From the NCBI RefSeq assembly GCF_037076355.1, contig NZ_AP026968.1, positions 1,442,501 to 1,506,500 on the forward strand: a stretch of 64,000 bases of DNA. Reading direction: 5' to 3'. The notes under the pieces were generated by a model. It was not told the DNA's origin and ran no database searches. It saw only the letters and a program-made list of their open reading frames with translations. The DNA comes from Streptococcus parapneumoniae (GTDB lineage: Bacteria > Bacillota > Bacilli > Lactobacillales > Streptococcaceae). The position numbers and the translations under genes are program-made. Shown here piece after piece: positions 28,411-38,928 of the stretch. Positions within the stretch are counted from its first letter, which is position 1; each line of letters opens with the position of its first letter.

Positions 28411-30354
28411 TTAAAACACTGTCGCTTCTTCCAGCGTAAACTTGACATTATCTTCAATCCACTTACGGCGTGGTTCGACCTTGTCTCCCATGAGGACATT
28501 GACGCGGCGTTCAGCACGTGCTAGGTCTTCGATTGTAACACGGATGAGGGTACGGGTTTCTGGGTTCATAGTTGTTTCCCAAAGCTGATCCGCATTCATC
28601 TCACCAAGACCTTTATATCGTTGGAGTGTTGCGCCTTTACCGAACTGCTTGCGGAGTTCTTCTAGCTCTCCATCTGTCCATGCATAGGCCACTTCTTCTT
28701 TCTTGCCTTTACCTTTGGACATCTTGTAAAGAGGCGGAAGAGCGATATAAACATGTCCCGCCTCAACTAGTGGACGCATGTAGCGGTAGAAAAATGTCAA
28801 GAGTAAAGTCTGAATGTGGGCACCGTCTGTATCCGCATCGGTCATGATAATGATCTTGTCATAGTTGGCATCTTCAAGGGAGAAGTCTGCTCCGACACCC
28901 GCACCGATGGTATAAATCATGGTATTGATTTCTTCATTTTTGAGAATATCCGCCATCTTAGCCTTGGCTGTATTGATAACCTTACCTCGAAGAGGCAAGA
29001 TAGCTTGGAACTTGCGGTCACGACCTTGCTTGGCAGAACCGCCGGCAGAGTCCCCCTCGACTAGATAGAGTTCATTCTTAGCAGGATTTTTAGACTGGGC
29101 TGGGGTTAACTTACCAGAAAGCAAGCCCTTGTCTTTCTTATTTTTCTTGCCATTTCTGCTCTCATCACGCGCTTTGCGGGCCGCCTCACGGGCATCACGC
29201 GCCTTGATAGCCTTGCGAATGAGATTCGAAGCCAATTCTCCATTTTCCATGAGGAAGAAGGTCAACTTATCAGCCACTATGACATCCACAACTGGACGAG
29301 CTAGTGGGCTTCCCAGTTTATCCTTGGTCTGGCCTTCAAACTGCAAATGTTCTTCAGGAACCAAGATAGAAAGAACGGCCGCTAGTCCCTCACGATAGTC
29401 GGAACCTTCAAGATTTTTATCTTTTTCCTTGAGAAGCCCCGTCTTACGCGCATAGTCATTCATGACCTTGGTAATAGCAGACTTGAGTCCTGTTTCATGC
29501 GTTCCACCATCTTTAGTACGAACGTTATTGACAAAGGATAGAATGTTATCTGAGAATCCATCATTATACTGAAGCGCAACTTCCACTTGGAAACCATTAT
29601 CTTCCCCTTCAAAGTACAGAACTGGTGTCAAGGTTTCCTTGTCTTCGTTCAGATAAGAAACAAAGTCCTGCACCCCGTTCTCATAATGAAACTCAATCGC
29701 TTCATCTGTACGCTTGTCCGTCAAAGACAAGGTCACATTTTTCAAGAGAAATGCTGACTCATTAAGGCGCTCTGAAATGGTATTGTACTTGAAGTCTGTC
29801 GTAGAAAAGATGGTCGCATCGGGCATAAACGTAACTTTGGTACCTGTTTTAGACTTGGGCGCTGTACCAATTTTCTTCAAAGTCGTAACAGGTTTGCCAC
29901 CATTTTCAAAACGTTGCTTGTAAACTGCGCCATCACGGGTGATTTCAACCTCCAGCCAACTAGATAGAGCATTAACAACGGAAGAACCCACCCCGTGAAG
30001 TCCACCTGATGTCTTATAGCCTCCTTGACCGAATTTCCCTCCGGCATGAAGAATGGTAAAGATAACCTCAACTGTTGGGATTCCCATAGCGTGCATACCA
30101 GTTGGCATCCCGCGACCATGGTCTTGAACCGTTAAACTGCCATCTTTATTGATGGTCACATCAATACGGTCACCAAATCCAGACAAAGCTTCATCGACCG
30201 CATTATCGACGATTTCCCAGACTAGGTGATGGAGGCCAGCACCATCAGTAGATCCGATATACATCCCTGGACGTTTTCGGACCGCATCCAACCCTTCTAG
30301 CACCTGAATGGCATCATCATTATAATTGTTAATATTGATTTCCTTTTTTGACAC
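28411..30354 (-). CDS. parE: DNA topoisomerase IV subunit B
   Basis: A 647-residue GHKL ATPase subunit of topoisomerase IV. The ATP-binding motifs DNAVDEA, DHGRGMPTG and GGLHGVG are intact, as is the TOPRIM signature EGDSAGG and the metal-binding TDADTDGAH. The Asp in EGDSAGG, the usual ParE resistance site, is wild type. The start is GTG at 30352-30354 behind a strong AGGAGGTT site. parE and parC are separated by 2.4 kb here. Confidence 0.96.
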   Translation of the reverse strand: MSKKEININNYNDDAIQVLEGLDAVRKRPGMYIGSTDGAGLHHLVWEIVDNAVDEALSGFGDRIDVTINKDGSLTVQDHGRGMPTGMHAMGIPTVEVIFTILHAGGKFGQGGYKTSGGLHGVGSSVVNALSSWLEVEITRDGAVYKQRFENGGKPVTTLKKIGTAPKSKTGTKVTFMPDATIFSTTDFKYNTISERLNESAFLLKNVTLSLTDKRTDEAIEFHYENGVQDFVSYLNEDKETLTPVLYFEGEDNGFQVEVALQYNDGFSDNILSFVNNVRTKDGGTHETGLKSAITKVMNDYARKTGLLKEKDKNLEGSDYREGLAAVLSILVPEEHLQFEGQTKDKLGSPLARPVVDVIVADKLTFFLMENGELASNLIRKAIKARDAREAARKARDESRNGKKNKKDKGLLSGKLTPAQSKNPAKNELYLVEGDSAGGSAKQGRDRKFQAILPLRGKVINTAKAKMADILKNEEINTMIYTIGAGVGADFSLEDANYDKIIIMTDADTDGAHIQTLLLTFFYRYMRPLVEAGHVYIALPPLYKMSKGKGKKEEVAYAWTDGELEELRKQFGKGATLQRYKGLGEMNADQLWETTMNPETRTLIRVTIEDLARAERRVNVLMGDKVEPRRKWIEDNVKFTLEEATVF

Positions 30355-30474
30355 AAGGAACCTCCTATTCGTTCATCTTTACTATTCTACAGGTTTTCCA
30401 AGGATTTTGCAAAATTTTTCTTTCTCCGGTGTGACAATTTCAGAAGAGATTCTCTGCCTTTCTTCTCCATTTCA

Positions 30475-30483
30475 TGATATAAT
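30475..30483 (+). promoter_or_regulatory. Extended -10 promoter of plsY, predicted leaderless
   Basis: TGATATAAT is a perfect extended -10 whose end is 6 nt before the ATG at 30490. Transcription should start at or near the A of the ATG, although an AGGAG happens to lie in the gap. Confidence 0.6.
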
Positions 30484-30489
30484 AGGAGT

Positions 30490-31131
30490 ATGATTACAAT
30501 AGTTTTATTAATCCTAGCTTATCTGCTGGGTTCGATTCCGTCTGGTCTCTGGATTGGACAAGTATTCTTTCAAATCAATCTGCGCGAGCATGGTTCTGGT
30601 AACACTGGAACGACCAATACCTTCCGCATTTTAGGTAAGAAAGCTGGTATGGCAACCTTTGTCATTGACTTTTTTAAAGGAACCCTAGCAACGCTTCTTC
30701 CGATTATTTTTCATCTGCAAGGCGTTTCGCCTCTCATCTTTGGAGTTTTGGCTGTTATTGGTCATACCTTCCCTATCTTTGCAGGATTCAAGGGTGGTAA
30801 GGCTGTCGCAACCAGTGCTGGTGTGATTTTCGGATTTGCGCCTGTCTTCTGCCTCTACCTTGCGGTTGTTTTCTTTGGGACCCTCTATCTAGGCAGTATG
30901 ATTTCACTTTCCAGTGTCACAGCATCTATAGCAGCCGTCAGCGGAGTTCTACTCTTTCCACTTTTTGGTTTTATCCTGACTAACTATGACCCTCTCTTCA
31001 TCGCTATTATCCTAGCACTGGCTAGTTTGATTATCATTCGTCATAAGGATAATATCACACGCATCCAAAATAAAACTGAAAATCTTGTCCCTTGGGGATT
31101 AAACTTAACTCATCAAGATCCTAAAAAATAA
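30490..31131 (+). CDS. plsY: Glycerol-3-phosphate acyltransferase PlsY
   Basis: A 213-residue integral membrane enzyme with about five helices that acylates glycerol-3-phosphate using acyl-phosphate, the first step of phospholipid synthesis. The family motifs [20 protein letters not shown] and [11 protein letters not shown] are present. It is divergent from parE, as in other streptococci. Confidence 0.95.
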   Translation: MITIVLLILAYLLGSIPSGLWIGQVFFQINLREHGSGNTGTTNTFRILGKKAGMATFVIDFFKGTLATLLPIIFHLQGVSPLIFGVLAVIGHTFPIFAGFKGGKAVATSAGVIFGFAPVFCLYLAVVFFGTLYLGSMISLSSVTASIAAVSGVLLFPLFGFILTNYDPLFIAIILALASLIIIRHKDNITRIQNKTENLVPWGLNLTHQDPKK

Positions 31132-31163
31132 AACGCCAGTTTGAACAGAACTGACGTTTTTTT
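31131..31163 (+). terminator. Bidirectional terminator between plsY and nupQ
   Basis: AAACGCCAGTT and AACTGACGTTTTTTT pair over 11 bp with one mismatch and a 7-nt loop. It serves plsY and the convergent nucleoside transporter operon. Confidence 0.9.
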
Positions 31164-31169
31164 GTATAC

Positions 31170-32126
31170 TTATTTTGATTTGATATAGTTGATACCATCT
31201 GCTTTTGGTGCGACTGCTTTTCCAAAGAAGGCTGCCAAGACCAGAATAGTCAAAACATAAGGTGCGATTTGAAGGTAAACCGCTGGCACTCCTTGTAGGA
31301 ATGGCAATTGAGAACCGATAACGGCCAAACTTTGTGACAGCCCGAAGAAGAGACTAGAAAGCATGGCGCCGATTGGATTCCATTTCCCAAAAATCATCGC
31401 AGCAAGGGCGATAAATCCAGGTCCAACAATAGTTGTCACTGAGAAGTTAACTGAAATCGATTGAGCATAAATCGCTCCACCAATTCCACCTAGGAAACCT
31501 GAAATGATTACTCCTAGATATCTCATCTTGTAGACATTGATTCCCAATGTATCCGCTGCTTGAGGATGCTCACCTACAGAGCGGAGACGAAGACCAAAAC
31601 GAGTCTTGAAGAGGATAAACCAAGCAAGGAATGAGAAGGCAATCGCGATATAACCAAGCAGACTAGTTGACTTGAAGAAGATATCACCAATCACTGGGAT
31701 ATTTGCCAAGACTGGGAAGTCAAAGCGTCCAAAAGTCTGACTTAGGTTGTCGGTTTGTCCTTTGTTATAAAGAACTTTCACCAAGAAAACAGCCAAGGCT
31801 GGCGCCATCAAGTTCAAGACAGTACCGCTGACAACATGGTCTGCACGGAAATGAACCGTCGCTGCTGCGTGGATGATAGAAAAGATTCCCCCTACCAATC
31901 CTGCTACAAGCAAGGATAGCCATGGAGTTGCTGCTCCAAATTGTTCCGCAAATTCAAGGTTAAAGACAACTCCAGAAAAGGCACCCATAACCATAATTCC
32001 TTCAAGGCCGACGTTTACGACACCACCACGTTCAGAGAAAACACCACCAATACTTGTAAAGATGAGGGGTGCTGAGTAAATCAGCATAGAAGACACCAAG
32101 AGGGTGAGCAAGGTTGTAATAGACAT
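31170..32126 (-). CDS. nupQ: Nucleoside ABC transporter permease NupQ
   Basis: A 318-residue inner-membrane permease with about eight to nine helices, of the BPD_transp_2 (ribose/nucleoside) family. The motif GVFSERGGVVNVGLEGIM near residue 27 is typical. It pairs with NupP and the ATPase NupO to import nucleosides captured by PnrA. It is the last gene of the cluster. Confidence 0.9.
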   Translation of the reverse strand: MSITTLLTLLVSSMLIYSAPLIFTSIGGVFSERGGVVNVGLEGIMVMGAFSGVVFNLEFAEQFGAATPWLSLLVAGLVGGIFSIIHAAATVHFRADHVVSGTVLNLMAPALAVFLVKVLYNKGQTDNLSQTFGRFDFPVLANIPVIGDIFFKSTSLLGYIAIAFSFLAWFILFKTRFGLRLRSVGEHPQAADTLGINVYKMRYLGVIISGFLGGIGGAIYAQSISVNFSVTTIVGPGFIALAAMIFGKWNPIGAMLSSLFFGLSQSLAVIGSQLPFLQGVPAVYLQIAPYVLTILVLAAFFGKAVAPKADGINYIKSK

Positions 32127-32128
32127 CT

Positions 32129-33187
32129 TTACTTACCTCCTTTAACTTGTTTTTTCGGTTTGACAAAGCGTTCGATAAGGTAATGAACACTGACAAAGAA
32201 GATAATAGACGCTGTCACAATGCTGACAAGCTCAGACGGTACCTGCGCCGCATTCATACCAGGAGCTCCAACTTGGAGAACACCAAATAGGAAGGCTGCA
32301 AAGAGAATACCAATTGGTGAGTTGGCTGCAAGCAGACTAACCGCCATCCCGTTAAATCCAACAGCCAATGACGCCCCTTGAACATAGACGTTCTGGAAGG
32401 TTCCAAGTCCTTCAACGGCTCCACCAAGACCAGCCAAGGCACCTGAAATAATCATTGATAGAATAATAGTCCGTTTTGCAGAAATACCAGCATATTCTGA
32501 TGCATGTAGATTAAGACCAACTGCACGAATTTCAAAACCAAGAGTTGTTTTCTTGAGCATGAACCAAATAACTGCAACTGCAATGATGGCAAAGAAAATA
32601 CCAATATTCATCCGCGAGTTACCAGTCAACTCAGCTAACCAAGGTGTCTGATAGGTTGCATTAGCCCCAACACGAATGGTCGAATCTGTACTTTGCATAA
32701 AGTCTTTAGGGAAAGCATGGATAAAGGCATTTCCTACATACAAGACAATGTAGTTCATCATAATGGTTACAATAACCTCTGACGTCCCTAGATAGGCTCT
32801 CAGAATACCTGGAATGGCACCGACAATTCCACCAGCAATCAAGGCAATCACGATAGTCGCTAAAATCATCAAAGGACGTGGCATATCTGGATGCGATAAG
32901 GCAAACCAACCACTGAGAATCCAACCTGCCAAAGCCTGACCAGGAAGTCCAACGTTAAAGAAACCAGCACGACTGGCAACAGCAAAACCAAGACCAATCA
33001 AGACCAAAGGCCCCATTGCACGGAAGATTTCCCCAATCCCGCGTAGACTACCAAAGGCTGTATAGAACAATTCTTCATAGCCCCAAATAGCATCATAACC
33101 GAAGATCCACATGACAATGGCTCCAAGTAAAATTCCTAGGAAGACAGAAATCAAGGGAACCGAAATTTGTTGTAATTTTTTAGACAT
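32129..33187 (-). CDS. nupP: Nucleoside ABC transporter permease NupP
   Basis: A 352-residue membrane permease of the same family as NupQ, with the GFFNVGLPGQALAGW motif. I chose ATG 33185-33187 (MSKKLQQIS), which overlaps the end of the ATPase gene by 8 bp; a start 9 codons earlier would overlap further and has no support. The gap to nupQ is 2 bp. Confidence 0.9.
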   Translation of the reverse strand: MSKKLQQISVPLISVFLGILLGAIVMWIFGYDAIWGYEELFYTAFGSLRGIGEIFRAMGPLVLIGLGFAVASRAGFFNVGLPGQALAGWILSGWFALSHPDMPRPLMILATIVIALIAGGIVGAIPGILRAYLGTSEVIVTIMMNYIVLYVGNAFIHAFPKDFMQSTDSTIRVGANATYQTPWLAELTGNSRMNIGIFFAIIAVAVIWFMLKKTTLGFEIRAVGLNLHASEYAGISAKRTIILSMIISGALAGLGGAVEGLGTFQNVYVQGASLAVGFNGMAVSLLAANSPIGILFAAFLFGVLQVGAPGMNAAQVPSELVSIVTASIIFFVSVHYLIERFVKPKKQVKGGK

Positions 33188-34715
33188 CACTCTTCTCCTT
33201 TCCCAAGTTTCCACCAGCCATCAAGACACCAAGTTCTTGTTTATTGGTTGTTTCTGGTGATACAATACCTTGAATCTTACCATCGTGAATAACGGCAATA
33301 CGGTCTGAGACGTTTAAAATCTCATCTAGTTCAAAGCTGACAACAAGGACAGCCTTTCCATTATCACGCTCTTCAATCAAGCGTTTGTGGATATATTCAA
33401 TGGCACCGACATCCAACCCACGAGTTGGCTGGCTGACGATAAGGAGATCAGGATCTCGATCAATTTCACGAGCAATAATTGCTTTTTGTTGATTTCCTCC
33501 TGAGAGTGCAGCTGCAGGAACAAATTCGCTGGCAGCACGAACATCAAACTCTTCCATTAGCTTTTTAGCATAAGAAGTAATATTTGAATAGTTCAAAATT
33601 CCATTTTTACTATGTGGTTCTTTGTAGTAGGTTTGAAGGGCAATATTTTCAGAAATCATCATTTCCAAAATCAAACCATCACGGTGACGGTCTTCTGGAA
33701 CGTGCCCAACACTCAACTCTGTAATCTGACGTGGGTGCAAGCCTACAATTGAATCTCCTTTTAGCTCAATGCTACCAGATTCAACCTTGCGAAGACCTGT
33801 GATTGCTTGAATGAGTTCAGACTGACCATTTCCATCAATACCCGCGATACCAACAATCTCTCCCGCACGAACATCCAAGGATAGATTTTTCACAGCTGGG
33901 ACACCGCGGTTTTCATTGACCACCAAATCTTTGATTGACAAGACCACTTCTTTTGGTTGAGAAGCTTGTTTCTCTGTTTTAAAGGAAACGGAACGTCCTA
34001 CCATCATTTCAGCCAAATCAGCATTGGTAGCCCCTGCAATTTCGACGGTTTCAATTGATTTCCCACGACGGATAACTGTAACGCGGTCAGAAACTGCACG
34101 AATCTCATCCAACTTGTGGGTAATCAAGATAATTGATTTTCCTTCTTTGACAAGATTTTTCATAATAGCCATTAACTCCTCAATTTCTGATGGAGTCAAA
34201 ACAGCCGTTGGTTCGTCAAAGATAAGAATATCAGCCCCCCGATAAAGGGTTTTTAAAATTTCTACACGTTGTTGGGCCCCAACTGAGATGTCTGCCACCT
34301 TGGCAGAAGGGTCCACAGCTAAGCCATAACGTTCAGAAAGAGCCTTGATTTCTTTACTAGCTCCAGCGATATCTAGCACACCATTTTTAGTCAATTCACT
34401 TCCTAAAATAATGTTTTCAGCCACCGTGAAAGCCTCTACCAACATAAAGTGCTGGTGAACCATTCCGATTCCCAAGCCAGCTGCTTTAGATGGCGAGTCG
34501 AGGTTAACAACTTGACCGTTGACCGCGATTTCACCACTAGTTGGTTCAAGAAGGCCTGCTAACATGTTCATGAGCGTGGACTTACCAGCCCCATTTTCTC
34601 CTAAAAGTGCATGAATTTCACCTTTTCGTAGGTGCAGGTTGATTTTGTCGTTGGCAACAAATTCACCAAACACCTTGGTAATATCACGCATCTCAATGAC
34701 ATTTTCGTGTGCCAT
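33180..34715 (-). CDS. nupO: Nucleoside ABC transporter ATP-binding protein NupO
   Basis: A 511-residue protein with two tandem ABC domains. The first (about residues 5-240) has Walker A GENGAGKST and Walker B FDEPTAVL; its signature is ISVGAQQRVEI. The second (about 255-500) has a GIDGNGQSEL P-loop that departs from consensus, as is normal in this family, and the signature LSGGNQQKAI. It powers nucleoside uptake with NupPQ. Confidence 0.92.
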   Translation of the reverse strand: MAHENVIEMRDITKVFGEFVANDKINLHLRKGEIHALLGENGAGKSTLMNMLAGLLEPTSGEIAVNGQVVNLDSPSKAAGLGIGMVHQHFMLVEAFTVAENIILGSELTKNGVLDIAGASKEIKALSERYGLAVDPSAKVADISVGAQQRVEILKTLYRGADILIFDEPTAVLTPSEIEELMAIMKNLVKEGKSIILITHKLDEIRAVSDRVTVIRRGKSIETVEIAGATNADLAEMMVGRSVSFKTEKQASQPKEVVLSIKDLVVNENRGVPAVKNLSLDVRAGEIVGIAGIDGNGQSELIQAITGLRKVESGSIELKGDSIVGLHPRQITELSVGHVPEDRHRDGLILEMMISENIALQTYYKEPHSKNGILNYSNITSYAKKLMEEFDVRAASEFVPAAALSGGNQQKAIIAREIDRDPDLLIVSQPTRGLDVGAIEYIHKRLIEERDNGKAVLVVSFELDEILNVSDRIAVIHDGKIQGIVSPETTNKQELGVLMAGGNLGKEKSDV

Positions 34716-34813
34716 GTGCTCTTCCTTTCAGAGTCTTATTTTATTTCAATAAAACTTGCTAGTTTGTCTAGTAGCAAGCTTTACTGAGACAAAATGACTT
34801 TGTCTCAACTCTT

Positions 34814-34835
34814 AAAAAGCGGCCGAGGGCCGCTT
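34814..34835 (-). terminator. Internal terminator or attenuator between pnrA and nupO
   Basis: On the minus strand AAGCGGCC-CTC-GGCCGCTTTTT is a GC-rich 8-bp stem with a T-run, 23 bp after the pnrA stop. It likely lets most transcripts end after the lipoprotein gene, so binding protein outnumbers the transporter. Confidence 0.85.
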
Positions 34836-34857
34836 CCTAAGAAATGACTTTCATCCA

Positions 34858-35910
34858 TTATTTTTCAGGAACTTTTACGCTTCCATCAAGGATTTTAGCT
34901 TTAGCGTCTTCAACAGCTTTTTTACCTTCTTCAGAAAGGTTAGTTGTTACCAAGTCAACCCCTTTATCTTTCAATGAGTAGACAATGATTTGACCACCAG
35001 GGAATTCACCTTTTTCTGCCTTGTTAGCAATATCTTTTACAGTTGTACCAACTTGTTTCAATGTAGATACAAGAACAAAGTTTGATTCTTTGCCATCTTT
35101 AGAAGTGTATTTACCTTCTGCTTCTTGGTCACGGTCAACACCGATAACCCAAACTTTTTCATTTTCAGGACGGCTTTCGTTGAGTGATTTTGCTTCTGCA
35201 AAGACACCAGCACCTGTACCACCAGCTGCTTGGTAAACAACGTCTGCACCAGCTGCGTATTGTGCTGCTGCAATTGTTTTACCTTTAGCAGCATCACCAA
35301 ATGAACCAGCATAGTCAACTTGTACTTTGATAGATGGGTCTACTGACTCAACACCAGCTTTAAATCCAGCTGCAAAACGTGAGATAACTTCAGATTCGAT
35401 ACCACCTACAAAACCAACTTGTTTTGTTTTAGTTGTTTTAGCTGCTGCAACACCTGCAAGGTAAGCAGCTTCGTTATCAGCAAATGTTACGCTAGCAACA
35501 TTCTTTTTATCTTTAATCACATCATCAATCAAGACATAGTTCAAATCAGTGTGCTCTTCTGCTGCATCTTTAACTGCATTGTGAAGGGCAAAACCAACTC
35601 CGAAGATTAGGTTGTAACTTCCAGCCGCTTGTTGCAAGTTGTTAGCGTAGTCAGCTTCACTTGTTGATTGGAAGTAAGTGAAACCTTTATCTTTTGCAAG
35701 ATTGTGTTCTTTACCCCAAGCCTGCAAACCTTCCCAAGCTGATTGGTTGAATGATTTGTCATCAACACCACCAGTATCAGTGACGATTGCTGCTTTTGTC
35801 TTCATATCAGAAGATGAATCTGCCTTACGAGAAGAGCGGTTACCACATGCAGCAAGTCCAACTGCTGCCACTGCAACTAGACCAAGGCCTAGCCATTGTT
35901 TCTTGTTCAT
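34858..35910 (-). CDS. pnrA: Nucleoside-binding lipoprotein PnrA (NupN)
   Basis: A 350-residue BMP-family substrate-binding protein anchored to the membrane by Cys22 of its lipobox (VGLAACG). The family core VTDTGGVDDKSFNQSAWEG binds the nucleoside base and ribose. I chose ATG 35908-35910 because AGGAGG lies 8 nt upstream and the lipoprotein signal starts there. It sits between the nucleoside-degrading genes and the importer genes. Confidence 0.94.
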   Translation of the reverse strand: MNKKQWLGLGLVAVAAVGLAACGNRSSRKADSSSDMKTKAAIVTDTGGVDDKSFNQSAWEGLQAWGKEHNLAKDKGFTYFQSTSEADYANNLQQAAGSYNLIFGVGFALHNAVKDAAEEHTDLNYVLIDDVIKDKKNVASVTFADNEAAYLAGVAAAKTTKTKQVGFVGGIESEVISRFAAGFKAGVESVDPSIKVQVDYAGSFGDAAKGKTIAAAQYAAGADVVYQAAGGTGAGVFAEAKSLNESRPENEKVWVIGVDRDQEAEGKYTSKDGKESNFVLVSTLKQVGTTVKDIANKAEKGEFPGGQIIVYSLKDKGVDLVTTNLSEEGKKAVEDAKAKILDGSVKVPEK

Positions 35911-35999
35911 TACTGAACCTCCTAAATAAGATGTGCAACGATGTTGCAAGTATGGATTGATCGGTCACAAGGACCGTGCCACTCAAAGAGCGACTCAGA

Positions 36000-36389
36000 C
36001 TAGTTTAAGTCTGTAAAAGAGTATGGAAGTAACTCCCCGACCGTCATCTCGACCGTCGATTTATCTTTTGCGACTAAGGTCACTTTTAGATCTTGTTCAA
36101 AAAATTCAGCCATCACTTGGCGACAAGCACCACATGGCGAAATTGGTTTTTCAGTCTGTCCATAGACAATCAATTCTGAAAACTCTCTTTGGCCTTCAGA
36201 TACAGCCTTAAAAATGGCTGTTCTCTCACCGCAATTGGTCAAAGGATAGCTAGCATTTTCGATATTCACTCCCGTGTAAACACTTCCGTCTTTGGCTACT
36301 AACACTGCTCCAATAGGAAAGTGAGAATAAGGGACATAGGCATTCTTGCTGGTTTCAATTGCCAGTTCAATCAACTTAGTAGTCGCCAT
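36000..36389 (-). CDS. cdd: Cytidine deaminase
   Basis: A 129-residue zinc enzyme that deaminates cytidine and deoxycytidine. The motifs NCGERTA and PCGACRQV supply the three zinc-binding cysteines and the catalytic Glu. Its start overlaps deoC by 14 bp. Confidence 0.95.
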   Translation of the reverse strand: MATTKLIELAIETSKNAYVPYSHFPIGAVLVAKDGSVYTGVNIENASYPLTNCGERTAIFKAVSEGQREFSELIVYGQTEKPISPCGACRQVMAEFFEQDLKVTLVAKDKSTVEMTVGELLPYSFTDLN

Positions 36390-37038
36390 CTGCCAATTCT
36401 CCTTTTAAAATAGCTACACCAGCTGACGTTCCGATACGTGTCGCCCCTGCTTCCACAAAGGCAAGAGCATCTGCATAAGAACGAGCTCCACCGGCGGCCT
36501 TGACACCCATATCAGGTCCAACAGTTTCACGCATCAATTTGACATCCGCTATCGTAGCGCCACCAGTTGAAAAGCCAGTAGATGTTTTAACAAAGTCAGC
36601 TCCCGCTTTTTGGGCTAATTGACAAGCTTCAACTTTTTCTTGGTCGGTCAGAAGACAAGCTTCAATAATGACTTTCACTAACTTGTCACCACTTGCTTCT
36701 ACAACAGCACGGATGTCTGATTCAACCAAATCAAGATTCCCTGATTTGAGGGCTCCAACATTGATCACCATATCAATCTCATCTGCGCCATTTTGGATAG
36801 CTTCTTTGGTTTCAAATGCTTTCACGGCTGAAGTTGTTGCTCCCAAGGGGAAACCTACTACCGTGCAGACCTTGACATCTGTACCTTCAAGCCTTTTTTT
36901 AGCATGTTCAACCCAGGTCGGATTAACACAAACACTGGCAAAATCATACTCTCTAGCCTCAGACAACAAACAATCAATTTGTTCTTCTGTCGCATCTTGC
37001 TTCAAAAGCGTATGATCGATATATTTATTTAATTTCAT
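36376..37038 (-). CDS. deoC: Deoxyribose-phosphate aldolase
   Basis: A 220-residue class I aldolase cleaving deoxyribose-5-phosphate to acetaldehyde and glyceraldehyde-3-phosphate. The Schiff-base lysine lies in [11 protein letters not shown], and the second lysine in GVKAAGG. It lies between pdp and cdd. Confidence 0.96.
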   Translation of the reverse strand: MKLNKYIDHTLLKQDATEEQIDCLLSEAREYDFASVCVNPTWVEHAKKRLEGTDVKVCTVVGFPLGATTSAVKAFETKEAIQNGADEIDMVINVGALKSGNLDLVESDIRAVVEASGDKLVKVIIEACLLTDQEKVEACQLAQKAGADFVKTSTGFSTGGATIADVKLMRETVGPDMGVKAAGGARSYADALAFVEAGATRIGTSAGVAILKGELADGDY

Positions 37039-37057
37039 ATCCGGATTCTCCTGTCGT

Positions 37058-38335
37058 TTATGAGATGATTTCTATAATTTCTCGTAAACTTTGCACCCTA
37101 TCATTTATTTTAACATATTTTTGAAAATCTGTAACTAGCTGAGGAGAAATTTTTCCATTTGTGTATACTTTTGCCACAATTTCTCCCTTTTGAACGGAAT
37201 CTCCAACTTTCTTTTCAAAAACAATTCCAGTTTCATAGTCCAAGTCATCAGTCTTGACTGCACGACCAGCACCCAGTCTCATAGCATAAAGACCAAAGTC
37301 CATAGCTGGAAGAGCTGAAATAACACCCGTTTCCTGAGCAGGGATTTCCACCACATGGGCCACATTGACAGGACGATAGAGATCTTCTAAGTCCCCACCT
37401 TGGGCTTGGATCATCTCCTCAAACTTAGCCAGCGCTTGTCCATTTTCAAGATGTTGGCGAACTTCTTCAACTGTCTTATTTACATTTGCCAGACCAAGCA
37501 TAATTTGAGCCAATTCACAGATAAAGTGGGTAATATCCTGACGACCTTGTCCTTGTAAAATCTCAAGTGCTTCAAGGATCTCCAGACGATTTCCAATCGC
37601 TCGTCCCAAGGGCTGGCTCATATCCGTAATCACTGCGACTGTCTTCCGACCAACAGCCTTACCAAGTTCCACCATGGTTTGAGCCAATTCGCGCGCCTCA
37701 TCAACCGTCTTCATGAAGGCTCCCTCACCGACAGTCACATCTAGCAAAATAGCATCCGCCCCTGCCGCAATTTTCTTGCTCATCACCGAACTCGCAATCA
37801 AAGGAATCGTGTCGACAGTTGCGGTCACATCACGGAGGGCGTAGAGAAGCTTGTCAGCCTTAACCAGCTGGTCTGATTGCCCAATGACGGACACTCCAAT
37901 GTCCTGCACCTGACGAATGAAATCTTCTTGACTGCGCTCCACTTGATAGCCTTTAATGGACTCCAATTTATCAATGGTTCCCCCAGTATGACCAAGACCA
38001 CGACCACTCATTTTAGCCACAGGCACACCAAAGCTAGCAACAAGAGGAGCCAAAATCAAGGTTACCTTATCACCAACACCACCGGTAGAATGCTTGTCAA
38101 CCTTAACCCCATCAATAGCTGATAGATCAAACTCTTGCCCAGTCTTAACCATATTCATAGTCAAATCTGAGATTTCTCGTGTCGTCATTCCTTTGAAATA
38201 AACAGCCATAGAAAAGGCAGACATCTGATAATCAGGAACAGTTCCTGACACATAGCCTTCAACTAACCATTCAATTTCACTTGAAGTCAATTCTTGACCG
38301 TCTCGTTTTTTTTGGATTAAATCAACTGCTCTCAT
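37058..38335 (-). CDS. pdp: Pyrimidine-nucleoside phosphorylase
   Basis: A 425-residue phosphorylase that splits uridine and thymidine using phosphate. The N-terminal helical domain is followed by the [13 protein letters not shown] phosphate-binding motif and the [11 protein letters not shown] signature near residues 114-124. The start overlaps the methyltransferase stop by 4 bp. Confidence 0.95.
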   Translation of the reverse strand: MRAVDLIQKKRDGQELTSSEIEWLVEGYVSGTVPDYQMSAFSMAVYFKGMTTREISDLTMNMVKTGQEFDLSAIDGVKVDKHSTGGVGDKVTLILAPLVASFGVPVAKMSGRGLGHTGGTIDKLESIKGYQVERSQEDFIRQVQDIGVSVIGQSDQLVKADKLLYALRDVTATVDTIPLIASSVMSKKIAAGADAILLDVTVGEGAFMKTVDEARELAQTMVELGKAVGRKTVAVITDMSQPLGRAIGNRLEILEALEILQGQGRQDITHFICELAQIMLGLANVNKTVEEVRQHLENGQALAKFEEMIQAQGGDLEDLYRPVNVAHVVEIPAQETGVISALPAMDFGLYAMRLGAGRAVKTDDLDYETGIVFEKKVGDSVQKGEIVAKVYTNGKISPQLVTDFQKYVKINDRVQSLREIIEIIS

Positions 38336-38922
38336 TCTTTCACACTTCTAAGGATATAGTATCCCTTATCTTTTTTGATGACTTCACAATTGCCAAACAC
38401 ATCTTCCATCTTAGACTTGGCACTTGGAGCCCCTTGTTTTTTCTGGATAACGATAGTCAAATCTCCACCAATTTCCAAGAAATCTTTACTTTTCTCAATG
38501 ATTTCATGAACCACTTGCTTACCTGCACGGATAGGGGGGTTGGAAATGACATGGTCAAATTTCCCTTCAACTTGTTCATAGATATTGGACTGGAAAATCG
38601 TCGCTTCTACTTTATTTCGTTCAGCATTTTGTCGTGCCAAATCCAAGGCACGATTGTTGATGTCGACCATGGTCGCCTGAACTCCGTAAGCCTTGACCAC
38701 GGACAAGCCCAAAGGCCCATAACCACAGCCTACATCAAGAACAGTTTCTCCCTGATTGACCTCAAGACACTTGAGCAAAAGCTGACTTCCAAAATCAATC
38801 ATTTTCTTACTAAACACACCTGCATCCGTCAGAAAGGTCATTTTTTCTCCCAACAATTCTACTCGCAACTCATGTATGTCGTGAGCAGCGTCAGGATTTT
38901 CTGCATAGTACATTTTATTCAT
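38332..38922 (-). CDS. RsmC-like class I SAM-dependent methyltransferase
   Basis: A 196-residue methyltransferase with the SAM motif VLDVGCGYGPLG (near residue 62) and the NPP(I)RAGK catalytic motif of small-domain N-methyltransferases. It is probably an rRNA guanine methyltransferase related to RsmC. It is the first gene of the nucleoside operon. The ATG is only 6 nt from the -10, so the message is predicted leaderless. An ATG three codons later cannot be excluded. Confidence 0.8.
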   Translation of the reverse strand: MNKMYYAENPDAAHDIHELRVELLGEKMTFLTDAGVFSKKMIDFGSQLLLKCLEVNQGETVLDVGCGYGPLGLSVVKAYGVQATMVDINNRALDLARQNAERNKVEATIFQSNIYEQVEGKFDHVISNPPIRAGKQVVHEIIEKSKDFLEIGGDLTIVIQKKQGAPSAKSKMEDVFGNCEVIKKDKGYYILRSVKE

Positions 38923-38928
38923 AACCCT

